Part shown: piece after piece, positions 17,993-27,232 of the stretch
How positions within the stretch are numbered: position 1 is the stretch's first letter
Layout of the letters: every line of letters starts with the position of its first letter
DNA from: DATDAW01 sp036524675
GTDB taxonomy: Bacteria; Verrucomicrobiota; Verrucomicrobiia; Chthoniobacterales; DASVRZ01
Direction of reading: 5' to 3'
Length of the DNA: 64,000 nucleotides
Assembly (NCBI GenBank): GCA_036524675.1
Contig: DATDBU010000040.1
Coordinates: 1-64,000, forward strand
Notes under the pieces: model-generated
Database searches by the model: none
What the model saw: the letters and a program-made list of their open reading frames with translations, nothing else
What the model was told of the DNA's origin: nothing
Position numbers and translations under genes: made by a program

Positions 17993-19165
17993 ATGCACCT
18001 CGTCCTGCTATGTCATCCGCCGGCGCTTGGCTCTGCCAGCATGCCACGCTTCGCCCGTTTCATTGGCAACGGCATGGCGCAACGCGGACATACAGTCGAA
18101 TACTGGACCTCGCCAGTGAGATGCGCCGGAATCCCTCATCTTCCTCGAACTACCCGGAAATGGTTGGGTTATGTTGATCAGTACCTCCTTTACCCCCCTT
18201 TTCTTCGTCACCAGATCCGAAGTATACCTCGCGATTCGCTGGTAGTCGTCACCGATCAGGCGCTGGGAATGTGGGTTCCGTGTGTAAAGTCCCGCCCTCA
18301 CGCTGTTCATTGCCACGATTTTCTGGCACAGCGCTCCAGTTTGGGTGAATTCCCCGAAAATAGGATAAAGATGACGGGACGTTGCTATCAAACACTCATT
18401 CGCAGGGGTTATCGGCAGGCCAGAAACTTTATATCCGTATCGAACAAGACGGACGAGGACTTACGCTCGTTCTTAATGGAGCCACCGTACCGCAGTGAAG
18501 TATTATATAACGGTTTGAACTACCCATTCTCGCCCTTAAATCGAAAGAACACGCTTCAGAGCTTGGAGAGCGTTTTGCCCGGAGAATCCAAACGAGGGTA
18601 CATTCTTCACGTGGGTGGAAATCAGTGGTACAAAAATAGGAGCGGTGTCGTCGCGATCTATCGCGAGTATGCGAAACGTCTTGCAGCGCCGCTACCGCTC
18701 CTGATGGTCGGGCCAGAACCACACCGCACGCTGCAAAAACAAGCGGCCGAAAGTAGCGGGAACGGTGCCATCTATTTCCTAACGGGCATTCAGGACGAAA
18801 GGCTCCATGCCATCTATTGCGCGGCCGATGTCTTTCTCTTCCCATCTCTGGAAGAAGGATTTGGTTGGCCAATCGCCGAAGCGCAGGCTAGCGGATGCCT
18901 CGTTTTAACCACCGGACATCCGCCGATGACGGAGGTTGGGGGTAACGCCGCCTTCTATCTGCCTCGTAAACCAGCAGGCCCGCCTTCCGCCTGTCAGGCT
19001 TGGGCCGCTCAGTGTGCCCAGAGCCTGCAAAATGTCCTCTCCATTCCGCCATCCGAGCGACTGGAGTGGGTTTCCACAGGACTCGTCAATGCCGCGCGTT
19101 TTAATCCGGAACCGCTCCTCGACAGGCTGGAGACACTATACGCCCAAATCATTGCCAATCCGTAA
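17993..19165 (+). CDS. family 4 glycosyltransferase
   Basis: Start is ATG 17993; the triplet before it is an in-frame TTG. Motifs: LCHPPALGSASMPRFARFI near the N-terminus, YILHVGGNQWYKNRSGVVAIY in the linker and donor domain, and FPSLEEGFGWPIAEAQASG with E-x7-E. It has about 390 residues. The gene ends 10 bp before the next transferase, so the two are probably translated from the same message. Confidence 0.9.
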   Translation: MHLVLLCHPPALGSASMPRFARFIGNGMAQRGHTVEYWTSPVRCAGIPHLPRTTRKWLGYVDQYLLYPPFLRHQIRSIPRDSLVVVTDQALGMWVPCVKSRPHAVHCHDFLAQRSSLGEFPENRIKMTGRCYQTLIRRGYRQARNFISVSNKTDEDLRSFLMEPPYRSEVLYNGLNYPFSPLNRKNTLQSLESVLPGESKRGYILHVGGNQWYKNRSGVVAIYREYAKRLAAPLPLLMVGPEPHRTLQKQAAESSGNGAIYFLTGIQDERLHAIYCAADVFLFPSLEEGFGWPIAEAQASGCLVLTTGHPPMTEVGGNAAFYLPRKPAGPPSACQAWAAQCAQSLQNVLSIPPSERLEWVSTGLVNAARFNPEPLLDRLETLYAQIIANP

Positions 19166-19175
19166 ACAATCAACA

Positions 19176-20390
19176 ATGCGGCTACTCCACGTCTTTCAAA
19201 CACTGGACCCTACGACTGGCGGACCGGTCGAAGCATTCAAGCAGGGTCTGGCCCATTTTCTCGAGCGCGGTTGGTCTATCGACGTCGTTTCCCTGGATCC
19301 GCCGAGAGCGCCATTTCTCACCTCCATTCCCGTACGCATCCATGCTATCGGACCCGGCCGCACAGGCTATGGATACAGCCCTCAGCTCGTGCATTGGCTG
19401 AAAGCTAACGCGACCGTCTATGACTGCGTTATCGTCCACGGCATTTGGGGTTTTCCGACGTTCGGAACGTGGCTGGCGCTCCGCGGCTCCGCGACACCTT
19501 ACATGGTCTTTCCGCACGGAATGCTTGATCCCTGGTTCAAACGTGCCCATCCGATCAAGCACTCCAAAAAATGGTTATACTACCTTTTTTGCCTTCGCCC
19601 GGTCCTCCGCGACGCGGCGGCTGTCGTCTTCACGTGCAACATCGAACGGGTTCTGGCAAGGAAATCGTTCGCTCCCTATCGATGCAACGAAGTTGTCATA
19701 CGCTTCGGAACCTTTGGGATTCCCAATCCTTCGTACGACTATGCAAGCCAGTTTCTGACACAGCATCCGGAGCTAATAGGCAAACGACTTTTTCTCTTTC
19801 TTGGACGGGTCCACCCGAAAAAGGGTCCTGACCTATTAATCCATGCCATTCAGCAGCTTCAGAAAGCGTCAAAGTGGGATCCTGACTCGATGCGCCTGGT
19901 GATTGCCGGACCGTCCGATGGCGACTACGCGAAACATCTTAGGACTTTAGCCGTCAGTAACAACATTCAAACCTCCGTTTACTGGACGGGGATGCTCGAG
20001 GGAGAACAAAAATGGGGAGCAGTACAGTCGGCGGAAGCCTTTGTGCTTCCTTCTCATCAGGAGAACTTCGGGGTTGCCATTGCGGAATGCTTATCCGCGG
20101 GCATTCCGGTTTTGATAACCCGCTCTATTAACATTTCTCCGGAAATTGAGGCGGACGAGGCCGGCCTGGTGGAAACAGATACCGTTTCCGGGTGTGTTCG
20201 CCTACTCGAACGTTGGCTCGCCTTGTCCCCGGCAGCACAACTTTGCATGCGACGACAAGCGCGACTGACATTTGAGCGACGCTATACATCCGCCGGGAGC
20301 GCCGAGGATCTCGCTGACGCCATAGAAACAAATGCGGTCCGCCGTAGTCCTGCCGGCATTTGGTCGCCGTCCCCGGCCATCCGCACTTAA
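19176..20390 (+). CDS. family 4 glycosyltransferase
   Basis: I start at ATG 19176, 10 bp after the preceding stop; this places MRLLHVFQTLDPTTGGPVEA, a typical GT4 N-terminus with its glycine-rich acceptor loop, at the start. Further conserved parts are the PHGMLDPWFK segment, LFLFLGRVHPKKGPDLLI, and LPSHQENFGVAIAECLSAG with E-x7-E. It has about 404 residues. In-frame codons upstream to 18936 overlap the previous gene and show no similarity. Confidence 0.92.
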   Translation: MRLLHVFQTLDPTTGGPVEAFKQGLAHFLERGWSIDVVSLDPPRAPFLTSIPVRIHAIGPGRTGYGYSPQLVHWLKANATVYDCVIVHGIWGFPTFGTWLALRGSATPYMVFPHGMLDPWFKRAHPIKHSKKWLYYLFCLRPVLRDAAAVVFTCNIERVLARKSFAPYRCNEVVIRFGTFGIPNPSYDYASQFLTQHPELIGKRLFLFLGRVHPKKGPDLLIHAIQQLQKASKWDPDSMRLVIAGPSDGDYAKHLRTLAVSNNIQTSVYWTGMLEGEQKWGAVQSAEAFVLPSHQENFGVAIAECLSAGIPVLITRSINISPEIEADEAGLVETDTVSGCVRLLERWLALSPAAQLCMRRQARLTFERRYTSAGSAEDLADAIETNAVRRSPAGIWSPSPAIRT

Positions 20391-20497
20391 CACATACTGA
20401 ATTCCTGCGAGAAACGCACGCCACTGAATGTCAATAAGAAGCCGGCGAAGCTGTTACCCATTGTTATCCACAAGAACCGTTAGTCCATTTCGATCGC

Positions 20498-21358
20498 ATG
20501 ATCAGATCTGTTCCCCTCTCCGTATTGGTTCCCATTAAGAACGAAGCCGCGAACCTTTCTCGCTGTTTGGCGTCCGTTTCTTGGGCGGCCGAAGTTTTCG
20601 TTGTTGATTCCAAGAGCACTGATGACTCTCAGGATATTGCCCAACGCCACGGGGCCAAAATCGTCCAATTCGAACTCAAAGGTGGATGGCCCAAGAAAAA
20701 GAACTGGGCGCTCGAGAACCTGCCGTTTCGCAATGAATGGGTTTTCATTTTGGACGCGGACGAAGTCCTGCCTGCAGCGGCAAAAGAGGAGTTCAACGCG
20801 ATTGTTAGCGATTTGGACCACCCTATTGATGGATATTGGATCAACCGCAGGTTTATGTTTATGGGTAGATGGCTGAAGCATTCTTACTATCCCAATTGGA
20901 ATCTGCGATTGTTCCGTCACAAGCTCGGCCGGTACGAAAAGCTCACCGATATCGAAACGGCGAGTGGCGACAATGAAGTCCATGAACACGTTGTCGTTAA
21001 CGGAAACACAGCCCATCTGAAATCGGAAATGGATCACTATGCATTTCCGAGCGTTGATGTATTTGTCGAAAAGCATAATCGTTATTCGAACTGGGAGGCG
21101 CGTGTCGCCATGGACCGATACCTTCGTGGAAGTAGCCACCTGCTGCAGAACGGTGCGGTCGGACTGCGGAGAACGTTGAAACAACTCTCTCAGAAGCTAC
21201 CTTTTCGACCGCTCCTCCGTTTTCTGTTCATCTATGGGTGGCAACGAGGGTTTCTGGACGGGGTCGAAGGTTACTATTTCGCCCGTTTGCATGCGACGTA
21301 CGAGTTTTTGTGCGTTGCGAAAACCGAAGAACTGAAGCGTAGAAATGTGGAGTTATGA
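20498..21358 (+). CDS. family 2 glycosyltransferase, WaaE/KdtX-like
   Basis: The sequence SVLVPIKNEAANLSRCL, FVVDSKSTDDSQDIA, KKKNWALENL and FILDADEVLP follows the lipopolysaccharide core WaaE (KdtX) branch of GT2, which adds a hexose to core heptose in enterobacteria. Here it sits in an exopolysaccharide cluster, so its acceptor may differ. It has 286 residues. Its stop overlaps the next start (ATGA), implying coupled translation. Confidence 0.9.
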   Translation: MIRSVPLSVLVPIKNEAANLSRCLASVSWAAEVFVVDSKSTDDSQDIAQRHGAKIVQFELKGGWPKKKNWALENLPFRNEWVFILDADEVLPAAAKEEFNAIVSDLDHPIDGYWINRRFMFMGRWLKHSYYPNWNLRLFRHKLGRYEKLTDIETASGDNEVHEHVVVNGNTAHLKSEMDHYAFPSVDVFVEKHNRYSNWEARVAMDRYLRGSSHLLQNGAVGLRRTLKQLSQKLPFRPLLRFLFIYGWQRGFLDGVEGYYFARLHATYEFLCVAKTEELKRRNVEL

Positions 21359-22140
21359 AAGTCGCTGGAATTGATTTCTTTTCCGGTACCGAGGAGGATG
21401 CGATTAGCCTTACCATGACGGGAGGGTTGGTCCTTGCACCGTCGGGACCGGGTATTGCGTACGAGTTGGTGACGAATTCATGTTACCGGAACGCGCTTGC
21501 GGCTGCCAAACTCGTGCTGCCTGATAGCGGGGCAATGGTGCTGGCGTGGAACACATTACACGGGTGGCAACGTTCCTACCGACTTGCGAGGTTATCTGGT
21601 CTGCGTTACCTACGCGCCTTGATTGCTAATAGACACTTTCGCCAGCCAGGAGCCACTTTCTGGGTAATGCCGTCGGAAAACGATTTAACCGAAAACTTGG
21701 AGTGGCTCAAAAACAATGGCCTCGAGCATCTTTCACGACGGGACTGTTATCTGGCTCCTACCTATTCCAGGAGTGACAGTGGGGAGGTTGCAGATTCACG
21801 GCTGGCGGAGATTCTGGAGCAAAAGCATCCCCGATTCGTGGTCCTAAACGTAGGGGGAGGGACGCAGGAACAGTTGGGATTCTGGCTAAGTCAGCATCTG
21901 GATTATCGCCCGTCCATTCTTTGCACGGGCGCAGCCATTGCATTCCTTTCCGGTCGTCAGACCAACATTCCACCTTGGGCGGATCGGGCATACCTCGGCT
22001 GGTTGTTACGGAGTATATCTGCGCCTCGGAAGTTTATTCCACGCTATTGGCAGGCGCGCTCCGTTTTCTGGGTGATCTGGAAGTACGGCTCCCGGTCTCC
22101 GGATTTGCGGTCGGAGGCCAAGCGTTTGGACATGCGTTAG
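21355..22140 (+). CDS. WecG/TagA/CpsF family glycosyltransferase (GT26)
   Basis: GT26 enzymes such as TagA and WecG usually add the second sugar (often N-acetylmannosamine or its acid) to an undecaprenyl-linked primer. Visible family signs are the GPGIAYELVTNS segment, LPDSGAMVLAWN with its conserved Asp, FVVLNVGGGTQEQLGFWLSQ, and ILCTGAAIAFLSGRQTNIPPWA. It has 261 residues. It ends the plus-strand polysaccharide run. No initiating phosphoglycosyltransferase is present in the window, so the primer must be made elsewhere. Confidence 0.92.
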   Translation: MKVAGIDFFSGTEEDAISLTMTGGLVLAPSGPGIAYELVTNSCYRNALAAAKLVLPDSGAMVLAWNTLHGWQRSYRLARLSGLRYLRALIANRHFRQPGATFWVMPSENDLTENLEWLKNNGLEHLSRRDCYLAPTYSRSDSGEVADSRLAEILEQKHPRFVVLNVGGGTQEQLGFWLSQHLDYRPSILCTGAAIAFLSGRQTNIPPWADRAYLGWLLRSISAPRKFIPRYWQARSVFWVIWKYGSRSPDLRSEAKRLDMR

Positions 22141-22181
22141 ACTATTTTGATCCAATCATGCTCTTGAACTTCCTTCACTTA

Positions 22182-22212
22182 CTCTGCGAGGGCAGGCCGA
22201 CAGGGCGCAGAG
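22182..22212 (+). terminator. possible terminator at the end of the polysaccharide cluster
   Basis: CTCTGCG (22182-22188) and CGCAGAG (22206-22212) form a perfect 7-bp stem with a 17-base loop between the convergent GT26 and pta genes. The following bases are not T-rich, so this is only a weak candidate. Confidence 0.3.
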
Positions 22213-22257
22213 CAAGTTAAAGTTAAAGAACAGGCCAAGGTTCGCTCAAGACGCCAT

Positions 22258-24351
22258 CTAAACCTGCGTTGCCTGAATCGCGGTGATAGCGATGGTGTAA
22301 ACGATGTCTTCCACCAAGGCGCCTCGGGATAGATCGTTGACCGGCCGCTTCAAGCCTTGCAGCATTGGGCCGATGCTGACCACATTTGCGCTTCGCTGCA
22401 CCGCTTTGTAGGTCGTATTCCCCGTGTTCAAGTCGGGGAAGACGAAAACAGTCGCCCGCCCCGCGACAGGACTCGTGGGAGCCTTCGTCGCAGCCACATC
22501 GGCGATCGCTGCGGCGTCGTATTGCAGCGGTCCATCAAGCAGCAAATCGGGACGTTTTTCTTTAGCGATACGAGTGGCTTCACGCACTTTGTCCACGTCC
22601 ACGCCGGATCCGGATTCCCCCGTCGAGTAGCTGATCAAGGCGACACGCGCCGGGATGCCAAATTGCACCGCCGAATCCGCGCTCTGGATTGCGATATCAG
22701 CCAGGGCCTCGGCATCCGGTTCCGGATTCACCGCGCAATCGCCGTAAACCAGAACCTGATCGGGTAGGCACATGAAGAAAATCGAGGAAACGACGCGCGC
22801 ATCCGGCTTTGTTTTAATGATTTGAAGCGCCGGCCGGATCGTATTCGCCGAGGAATGAACGGCCCCGGAAACGAGGCCATCGACTTCACCCAGCGCGAGC
22901 ATCACCGTGCCGAGCATCACGTTATCATCCAGCCAATCCGCGGCTGTTTCGGGTGCGAGTCCCTTGTTTTTGCGAAGTCCGACCAGCGGTTGGATGTAGC
23001 GGGCTCGAATCGTCGCAGGATCAATGATTTCGACTTCGGGTGGCAGCTCGATTTCCTGCCCTCGGGCGACGCGGTGGACTTCGTCGGGATTGCCGAGAAG
23101 GACGCATCTTGCAATGCCGCGTTTGGCGCAGATTGCGGCTGCGCGGACTGTTCGTGGCTCGTCGCCTTCCGGCAAAATGATGCGTTTATTGGCGCGGCGT
23201 GCTTGTTCGGTGATCCGGAAACAAAATGCCGCCGGAGACATGCGGCTTTCGAGCGGAATAGCGATTTTGGAGGAGATCCAATCCACGTCGATGGTTTCGG
23301 CGACAAAATCCATTCCTCGTTGCACTCGCTCGAGATCGTCGATGGGAACTTCCGTATTCATCCGGCCGAGCGCGGTCGTCGTTTCCCAACTGTTCGTCGG
23401 GACCTGTAGGACAGGCAATCCCGTATTCAGCGCGGGGCGGCATAACTCGAGAATTTTTTTATCAAATCCCGAATCACCTGTAAGGATGATGCCGGCAATC
23501 GGCGTCTTGTTGACCGCAGCCATGGCGATCGCGATGAAAACATCGCTGCGATCCGATGGCGTGATTAGAATGGCCCCGGCTGTGAACGTGTGAACCATGT
23601 TCGGAACCGTACGCGCCAGGAGGGAAATCGTCTTGGCACGACGGGTCGAAATTTCTCCCTCGTGGACGACGTCTGCCCCAAGATAGCGAGCGATGTCGAT
23701 CGTACGGCAGGCGAGCAGTTCGGGATTTTCGGGAACGACACTGATCAGGTGAAAGCCGGGCTTTCCGATAAAGCGGCTCTGGGCGGCGATATGTTCGGCC
23801 AAAGTTCCGACGACGGGTACTTCGGGTTTCGGCGCGCGATTGATGATGCAGCCGATGACCGTATCACCTTCGACACCGCCGTAAGGCTTGGCGGCGTATT
23901 CAATTCTGTCTTCGAGTTCCTGCAAGGTTTGTCCGGAAAGCGATCCTGCAAGGATGACTTCGGCGCTGAGCGCACGGACCAGCTCCAGGTTTAATTGACC
24001 GGTGCTCGGCTGATGCCGCGTCGGCACAAGCCCCTCAATAACGACGACATCGGCGTCCTGGGCTGAGGTTTGATAATCCCGCACGATACGTTCAAGCAGT
24101 TCGTCCGTCCTGCCGGACGCGATGAGCTTCTCGGCTTCTTCGAGCGTAATTGGGACGACCGGTCGCAAGCCGGTCGTTGCCCGGATGAAATGGGTCGAAC
24201 GTTCCGGGCCAGCTTCACCGGAAATCTGTCCGATGGGTTTGAAAAATGCGACGCGGACGCCACGATTATCGAGGGCGCGAACGAGACCGAGCGCGAGGGA
24301 TGTGAGGCCGACGCCGCTTCCGATGGGGGTAAGAAAGAGGGTGTGGGGCAT
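22258..24351 (-). CDS. pta: phosphate acetyltransferase, long form with BioD-like N-terminus
   Basis: Interconverts acetyl-CoA and acetyl phosphate. Three parts are visible: an N-terminal P-loop domain of the BioD/dethiobiotin-synthetase type (TLFLTPIGSGVGLTSLALGL), a central DRTGG-type domain, and the C-terminal PTA_PTB catalytic domain (KRIILPEGDEPRTVRAAAIC, then YGDCAVNPEPDAEALADIA and VFPDLNTGNTTYK). The length of 697 residues matches the long PtaII form (E. coli 714). It lies 18 bp downstream of ackA, the standard Pta-AckA overflow/acetate pair. Confidence 0.96.
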   Translation of the reverse strand: MPHTLFLTPIGSGVGLTSLALGLVRALDNRGVRVAFFKPIGQISGEAGPERSTHFIRATTGLRPVVPITLEEAEKLIASGRTDELLERIVRDYQTSAQDADVVVIEGLVPTRHQPSTGQLNLELVRALSAEVILAGSLSGQTLQELEDRIEYAAKPYGGVEGDTVIGCIINRAPKPEVPVVGTLAEHIAAQSRFIGKPGFHLISVVPENPELLACRTIDIARYLGADVVHEGEISTRRAKTISLLARTVPNMVHTFTAGAILITPSDRSDVFIAIAMAAVNKTPIAGIILTGDSGFDKKILELCRPALNTGLPVLQVPTNSWETTTALGRMNTEVPIDDLERVQRGMDFVAETIDVDWISSKIAIPLESRMSPAAFCFRITEQARRANKRIILPEGDEPRTVRAAAICAKRGIARCVLLGNPDEVHRVARGQEIELPPEVEIIDPATIRARYIQPLVGLRKNKGLAPETAADWLDDNVMLGTVMLALGEVDGLVSGAVHSSANTIRPALQIIKTKPDARVVSSIFFMCLPDQVLVYGDCAVNPEPDAEALADIAIQSADSAVQFGIPARVALISYSTGESGSGVDVDKVREATRIAKEKRPDLLLDGPLQYDAAAIADVAATKAPTSPVAGRATVFVFPDLNTGNTTYKAVQRSANVVSIGPMLQGLKRPVNDLSRGALVEDIVYTIAITAIQATQV

Positions 24352-24369
24352 GAAGTTTTTCGTTAAGCT

Positions 24370-25569
24370 TTAGGAATTCAAGAATCGCGCGGTCTCCCGC
24401 GCAATCACTAATTCCTCGTTGGTCGGGACGACCATACACAGCACTCGAGAATCAGCGGCGGAAATGATACCGCCGTTGTATTTGCCGTGGTTTTCATTCG
24501 CTGGCACGTCCATTTTCGCTCCGAGCACGCCCAGATGTTCCAGTGTCCGCGCCCGCACCGGCTGGGAGTTCTCCCCAATGCCGCCAGTGAAAATCAAAGC
24601 ATCCACGCGGTCCAGGCCAGCAGCAATGCCCAGGATTCCTTTGGCAAGGCGGTAGCAGAAAACGTTGATAGCCATGGCCGCATGCGGATTTCCCCAGGAT
24701 TCGGCTTCCACTAGTGCCCGCATATCGTTGCTGTGGCCGGACAACCCGAGCAAGCCGCTCTTGCGATTGAGAAGGTCGGTGATTTCAGCGAGGCTGCGTC
24801 CCGTTTTTTCCGCGATGAACTGGTGCAAGTTCGGGTCCACGTCCCCACTGCGCGTGCCCATGACGAGTCCTTCCGATGGCGTCAGCCCCATTGTCGTATC
24901 CACGCTTTTCCCATCCTTCAAAGCGCAGGCGCTGCAACCATTACCGAGGTGGGCCGTTATCATTTGCAAATCCTCCAACGGCTTCCCGATCCTGCGCGCA
25001 GCCTCGCCGGCGACATAGCGATGACTCGTTCCATGAAAACCGTAACGCCGGATCTTGTGACGCTGATACAGGTCATACGGCAGCGCGTACATAAATGCCT
25101 GCAAGGGCATGGTTTGATGAAATGCCGTGTCGAAAACCGCCACATGCGGCAGCGCCGGAAATTGGTGCAAAGCCGCAGCGATGCCGCTCAAACTCGCGGG
25201 ATTATGCAATGGGGCCAGCCCGGAAACCTCGACAATTTTTTTCACGACATCCTCGTCGATGCGCACGCTTTCCGAGAAGACCTCACCTCCATGCACCACC
25301 CGATGGCCAACTCCAGCGATTTTGCCTTGGCTGATCGTGTCACCCAATTGCTCCAGAATACGATCGAGGGCGCTCGAGTGATCCACTCGAGGCACTGCGA
25401 CATTGCGTTTTTCGCCCTCAGGGAGGCGCAAATGAAGGACTGCTTCAGGCGTGTTCAAACGCTCGGCCAGACCGTTCGTCAAAACGGTCCCCTCTTCCGA
25501 TTCGATGACCGCAAATTTTAGCGAGCTACTTCCACAATTGATGACGAGTATCAGGGGCACGACTTCCAC
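24370..25569 (-). CDS. ackA: acetate kinase
   Basis: Converts acetyl phosphate and ADP to acetate and ATP. ASKHA-fold motifs are visible: ILVINCGSSSLKFAV (N-terminal phosphate loop), VGHRVVHGGEVF, HNPASLSGI, FDTAFHQTMP, RRYGFHGTSHRYV, ITAHLGNGCSACAL and IFTGGIGENSQPVR. It has about 396-399 residues, the normal size. The frame opens at GTG 25569; a second GTG three codons on (25560) is better spaced from AGGTGG, so the true N-terminus may be PLILVINCG. It is followed by pta. Confidence 0.96.
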   Translation of the reverse strand: MEVVPLILVINCGSSSLKFAVIESEEGTVLTNGLAERLNTPEAVLHLRLPEGEKRNVAVPRVDHSSALDRILEQLGDTISQGKIAGVGHRVVHGGEVFSESVRIDEDVVKKIVEVSGLAPLHNPASLSGIAAALHQFPALPHVAVFDTAFHQTMPLQAFMYALPYDLYQRHKIRRYGFHGTSHRYVAGEAARRIGKPLEDLQMITAHLGNGCSACALKDGKSVDTTMGLTPSEGLVMGTRSGDVDPNLHQFIAEKTGRSLAEITDLLNRKSGLLGLSGHSNDMRALVEAESWGNPHAAMAINVFCYRLAKGILGIAAGLDRVDALIFTGGIGENSQPVRARTLEHLGVLGAKMDVPANENHGKYNGGIISAADSRVLCMVVPTNEELVIARETARFLNS

Positions 25570-25659
25570 CTAACAGGTTTCGGATGTTTCGGAAAAGCAC
25601 GGAATGCTACTTTTTTCGCGCACCTCCTGGGCATCGCGCAGCCCGTTGCGGAATCCGTT

Positions 25660-27123
25660 TTAGCGATTCTGCCTCAACCTAACTGTTTCTCCCCTTCCCT
25701 GGCGAGGGCCATCCGGCTCTTGTTTTCCGCGTTGGCGGGGCGCGACTCCCAAGCCCAAAAGCAGAGCTGTCCACATTTGTAAGGCAGGAACCTGCAAAGG
25801 GAAATCCACGAGGCCATGTACCGCCACGCCCAGCAAGGCCAGGAGCAAACCACGCGAATAGACGGCATCATTCACACACGCCCTCAACGCGATTAGCCAT
25901 ATCGCGAGCCAGCCAATCAGCGGCACCAAGCCCCATTCGGCTGCAGTCTGGAGCAAATCATGGTGAGCGAATTGGAGATGCAGGTAAAAGGAATTTACGA
26001 AGCCGTTGTTGGTGTATAACCTCAGGCGCTTTGCACGGGAACCCGGACCATCGCCAAGGAGCGGTTGATCGGCAACCATCCGCAAAGTGGCCAGCCAGGC
26101 AGTCTCACGGTCTCCAAATTCGTTTGGAATGAGCCTGTCACCCCTCTGCGCAACCATGGCTTTTAGTCGGGCATCCAGGACCTCAGACTCGAACTTTGAC
26201 ACGGCAACACTTTGCCAGCCGTCGTCGCGGCGATCCTGCAGAGCGTGGACGAAAAACATCTGGGCCAACAGAGCTACGGCAAATCCACCAAATACCGTGC
26301 CTGCAACGACTTTTGGGCCAACCCCTTTGAACCGGTCCAGCAGGAACCAAGCCCCTCCGAATAACATTAGGCCGGACGCCACCCACTTCGCCGATGTCGC
26401 CTCCCAAAAGGCTACCGCTACCCACGCCAATCCTGCAGTCGCAACAATACCTGCCCAATATCCGGACCTGTAAATAGCCCGATTCGTCGGTTTACCAGAA
26501 CGAAATACCAGCAGCGGCCACGCAAGATTCACACAGGCCGCCGCAGCGCTGTAATGAAAAAACGCCGCGTTAAAACGCTCCCCGCCGTCAGAGACAATCA
26601 CCCAGGACGGGTGGTTCCACCCAAGAAATCGCTCGCATAAAGAACATGCGGCGACAGCAAGGCCCATCCAGCCAACTAGCCCCAAAAGTATCTTGCGAAA
26701 TCCAGGATCCGCCCCGAGATGCGCAGCAGCCAGCAATCCAAACAGCAAAGCAGAAGCCATCGCCAGTCGCAGCCCCCTCGGCACGTTGATAAAACCACCG
26801 GGAACCAACATTTTAAGTGCGGCCCACTGTTCAGCTGAAAACACCGTTGGGAAGTTTGGTTCCGGCTGCCCGGCCCACCACACAAGGCACCCCAGCAGTA
26901 AAATCACGGACCACAAAACAAGGCGAGGCACACGCAGAAACTCCCGCCTTAACACACACGAAACAGCCGCGAGCCCCAAAGATCCGGCGAGCCCGGCAAC
27001 ATACCACCACCCCGTTTGTGAAATCACCGGCTGGGCTCCTGCAAGCCAGGGCGCGGTAGCGGCAACGGCCAGGAGCAACCCGGCAGCACATCGGTCGAGT
27101 AACTTTGCCGCAAAATAAATCAT
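25660..27123 (-). CDS. O-antigen ligase/polymerase-like membrane protein (WaaL/Wzy_C)
   Basis: A polytopic inner-membrane protein, about 487 residues from ATG 27123, with around a dozen hydrophobic segments. The larger extracytoplasmic loop contains LLGDGPGSRAKRL and FAHHDLLQTAAEWGLVPLIG, the H-x-D/L-Q-type signature of the Wzy_C ligase/polymerase family, followed by HGLVDFPLQVPALQ. Such proteins polymerise undecaprenyl-linked repeat units or ligate them to lipid A-core or protein. It lies 3.5 kb from the exopolysaccharide run on the other strand and may supply its missing polymerase, but that is inference. Confidence 0.8.
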   Translation of the reverse strand: MIYFAAKLLDRCAAGLLLAVAATAPWLAGAQPVISQTGWWYVAGLAGSLGLAAVSCVLRREFLRVPRLVLWSVILLLGCLVWWAGQPEPNFPTVFSAEQWAALKMLVPGGFINVPRGLRLAMASALLFGLLAAAHLGADPGFRKILLGLVGWMGLAVAACSLCERFLGWNHPSWVIVSDGGERFNAAFFHYSAAAACVNLAWPLLVFRSGKPTNRAIYRSGYWAGIVATAGLAWVAVAFWEATSAKWVASGLMLFGGAWFLLDRFKGVGPKVVAGTVFGGFAVALLAQMFFVHALQDRRDDGWQSVAVSKFESEVLDARLKAMVAQRGDRLIPNEFGDRETAWLATLRMVADQPLLGDGPGSRAKRLRLYTNNGFVNSFYLHLQFAHHDLLQTAAEWGLVPLIGWLAIWLIALRACVNDAVYSRGLLLALLGVAVHGLVDFPLQVPALQMWTALLLGLGVAPRQRGKQEPDGPRQGRGETVRLRQNR

Positions 27124-27202
27124 CCGAAATGAGCTGTGGGGTTGGCGCGAAATGCATTGCCGCACACCGCCAGAGCCAAAAGCGACGGTTTACTCTTGCA
27201 GC

Positions 27203-27228
27203 AAGAAGCATACCCAGTTACGCTTCTT
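27203..27228 (+). promoter_or_regulatory. hairpin just upstream of rpoN
   Basis: AAGAAGC (27203-27209) and GCTTCTT (27222-27228) form a perfect 7-bp stem with a 12-base loop, followed by TTC and then the rpoN start at 27233. It lies where the ribosome would load and could limit rpoN translation or act as a weak terminator. Seen directly; function unknown. Confidence 0.3.
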
Positions 27229-27232
27229 TTCA

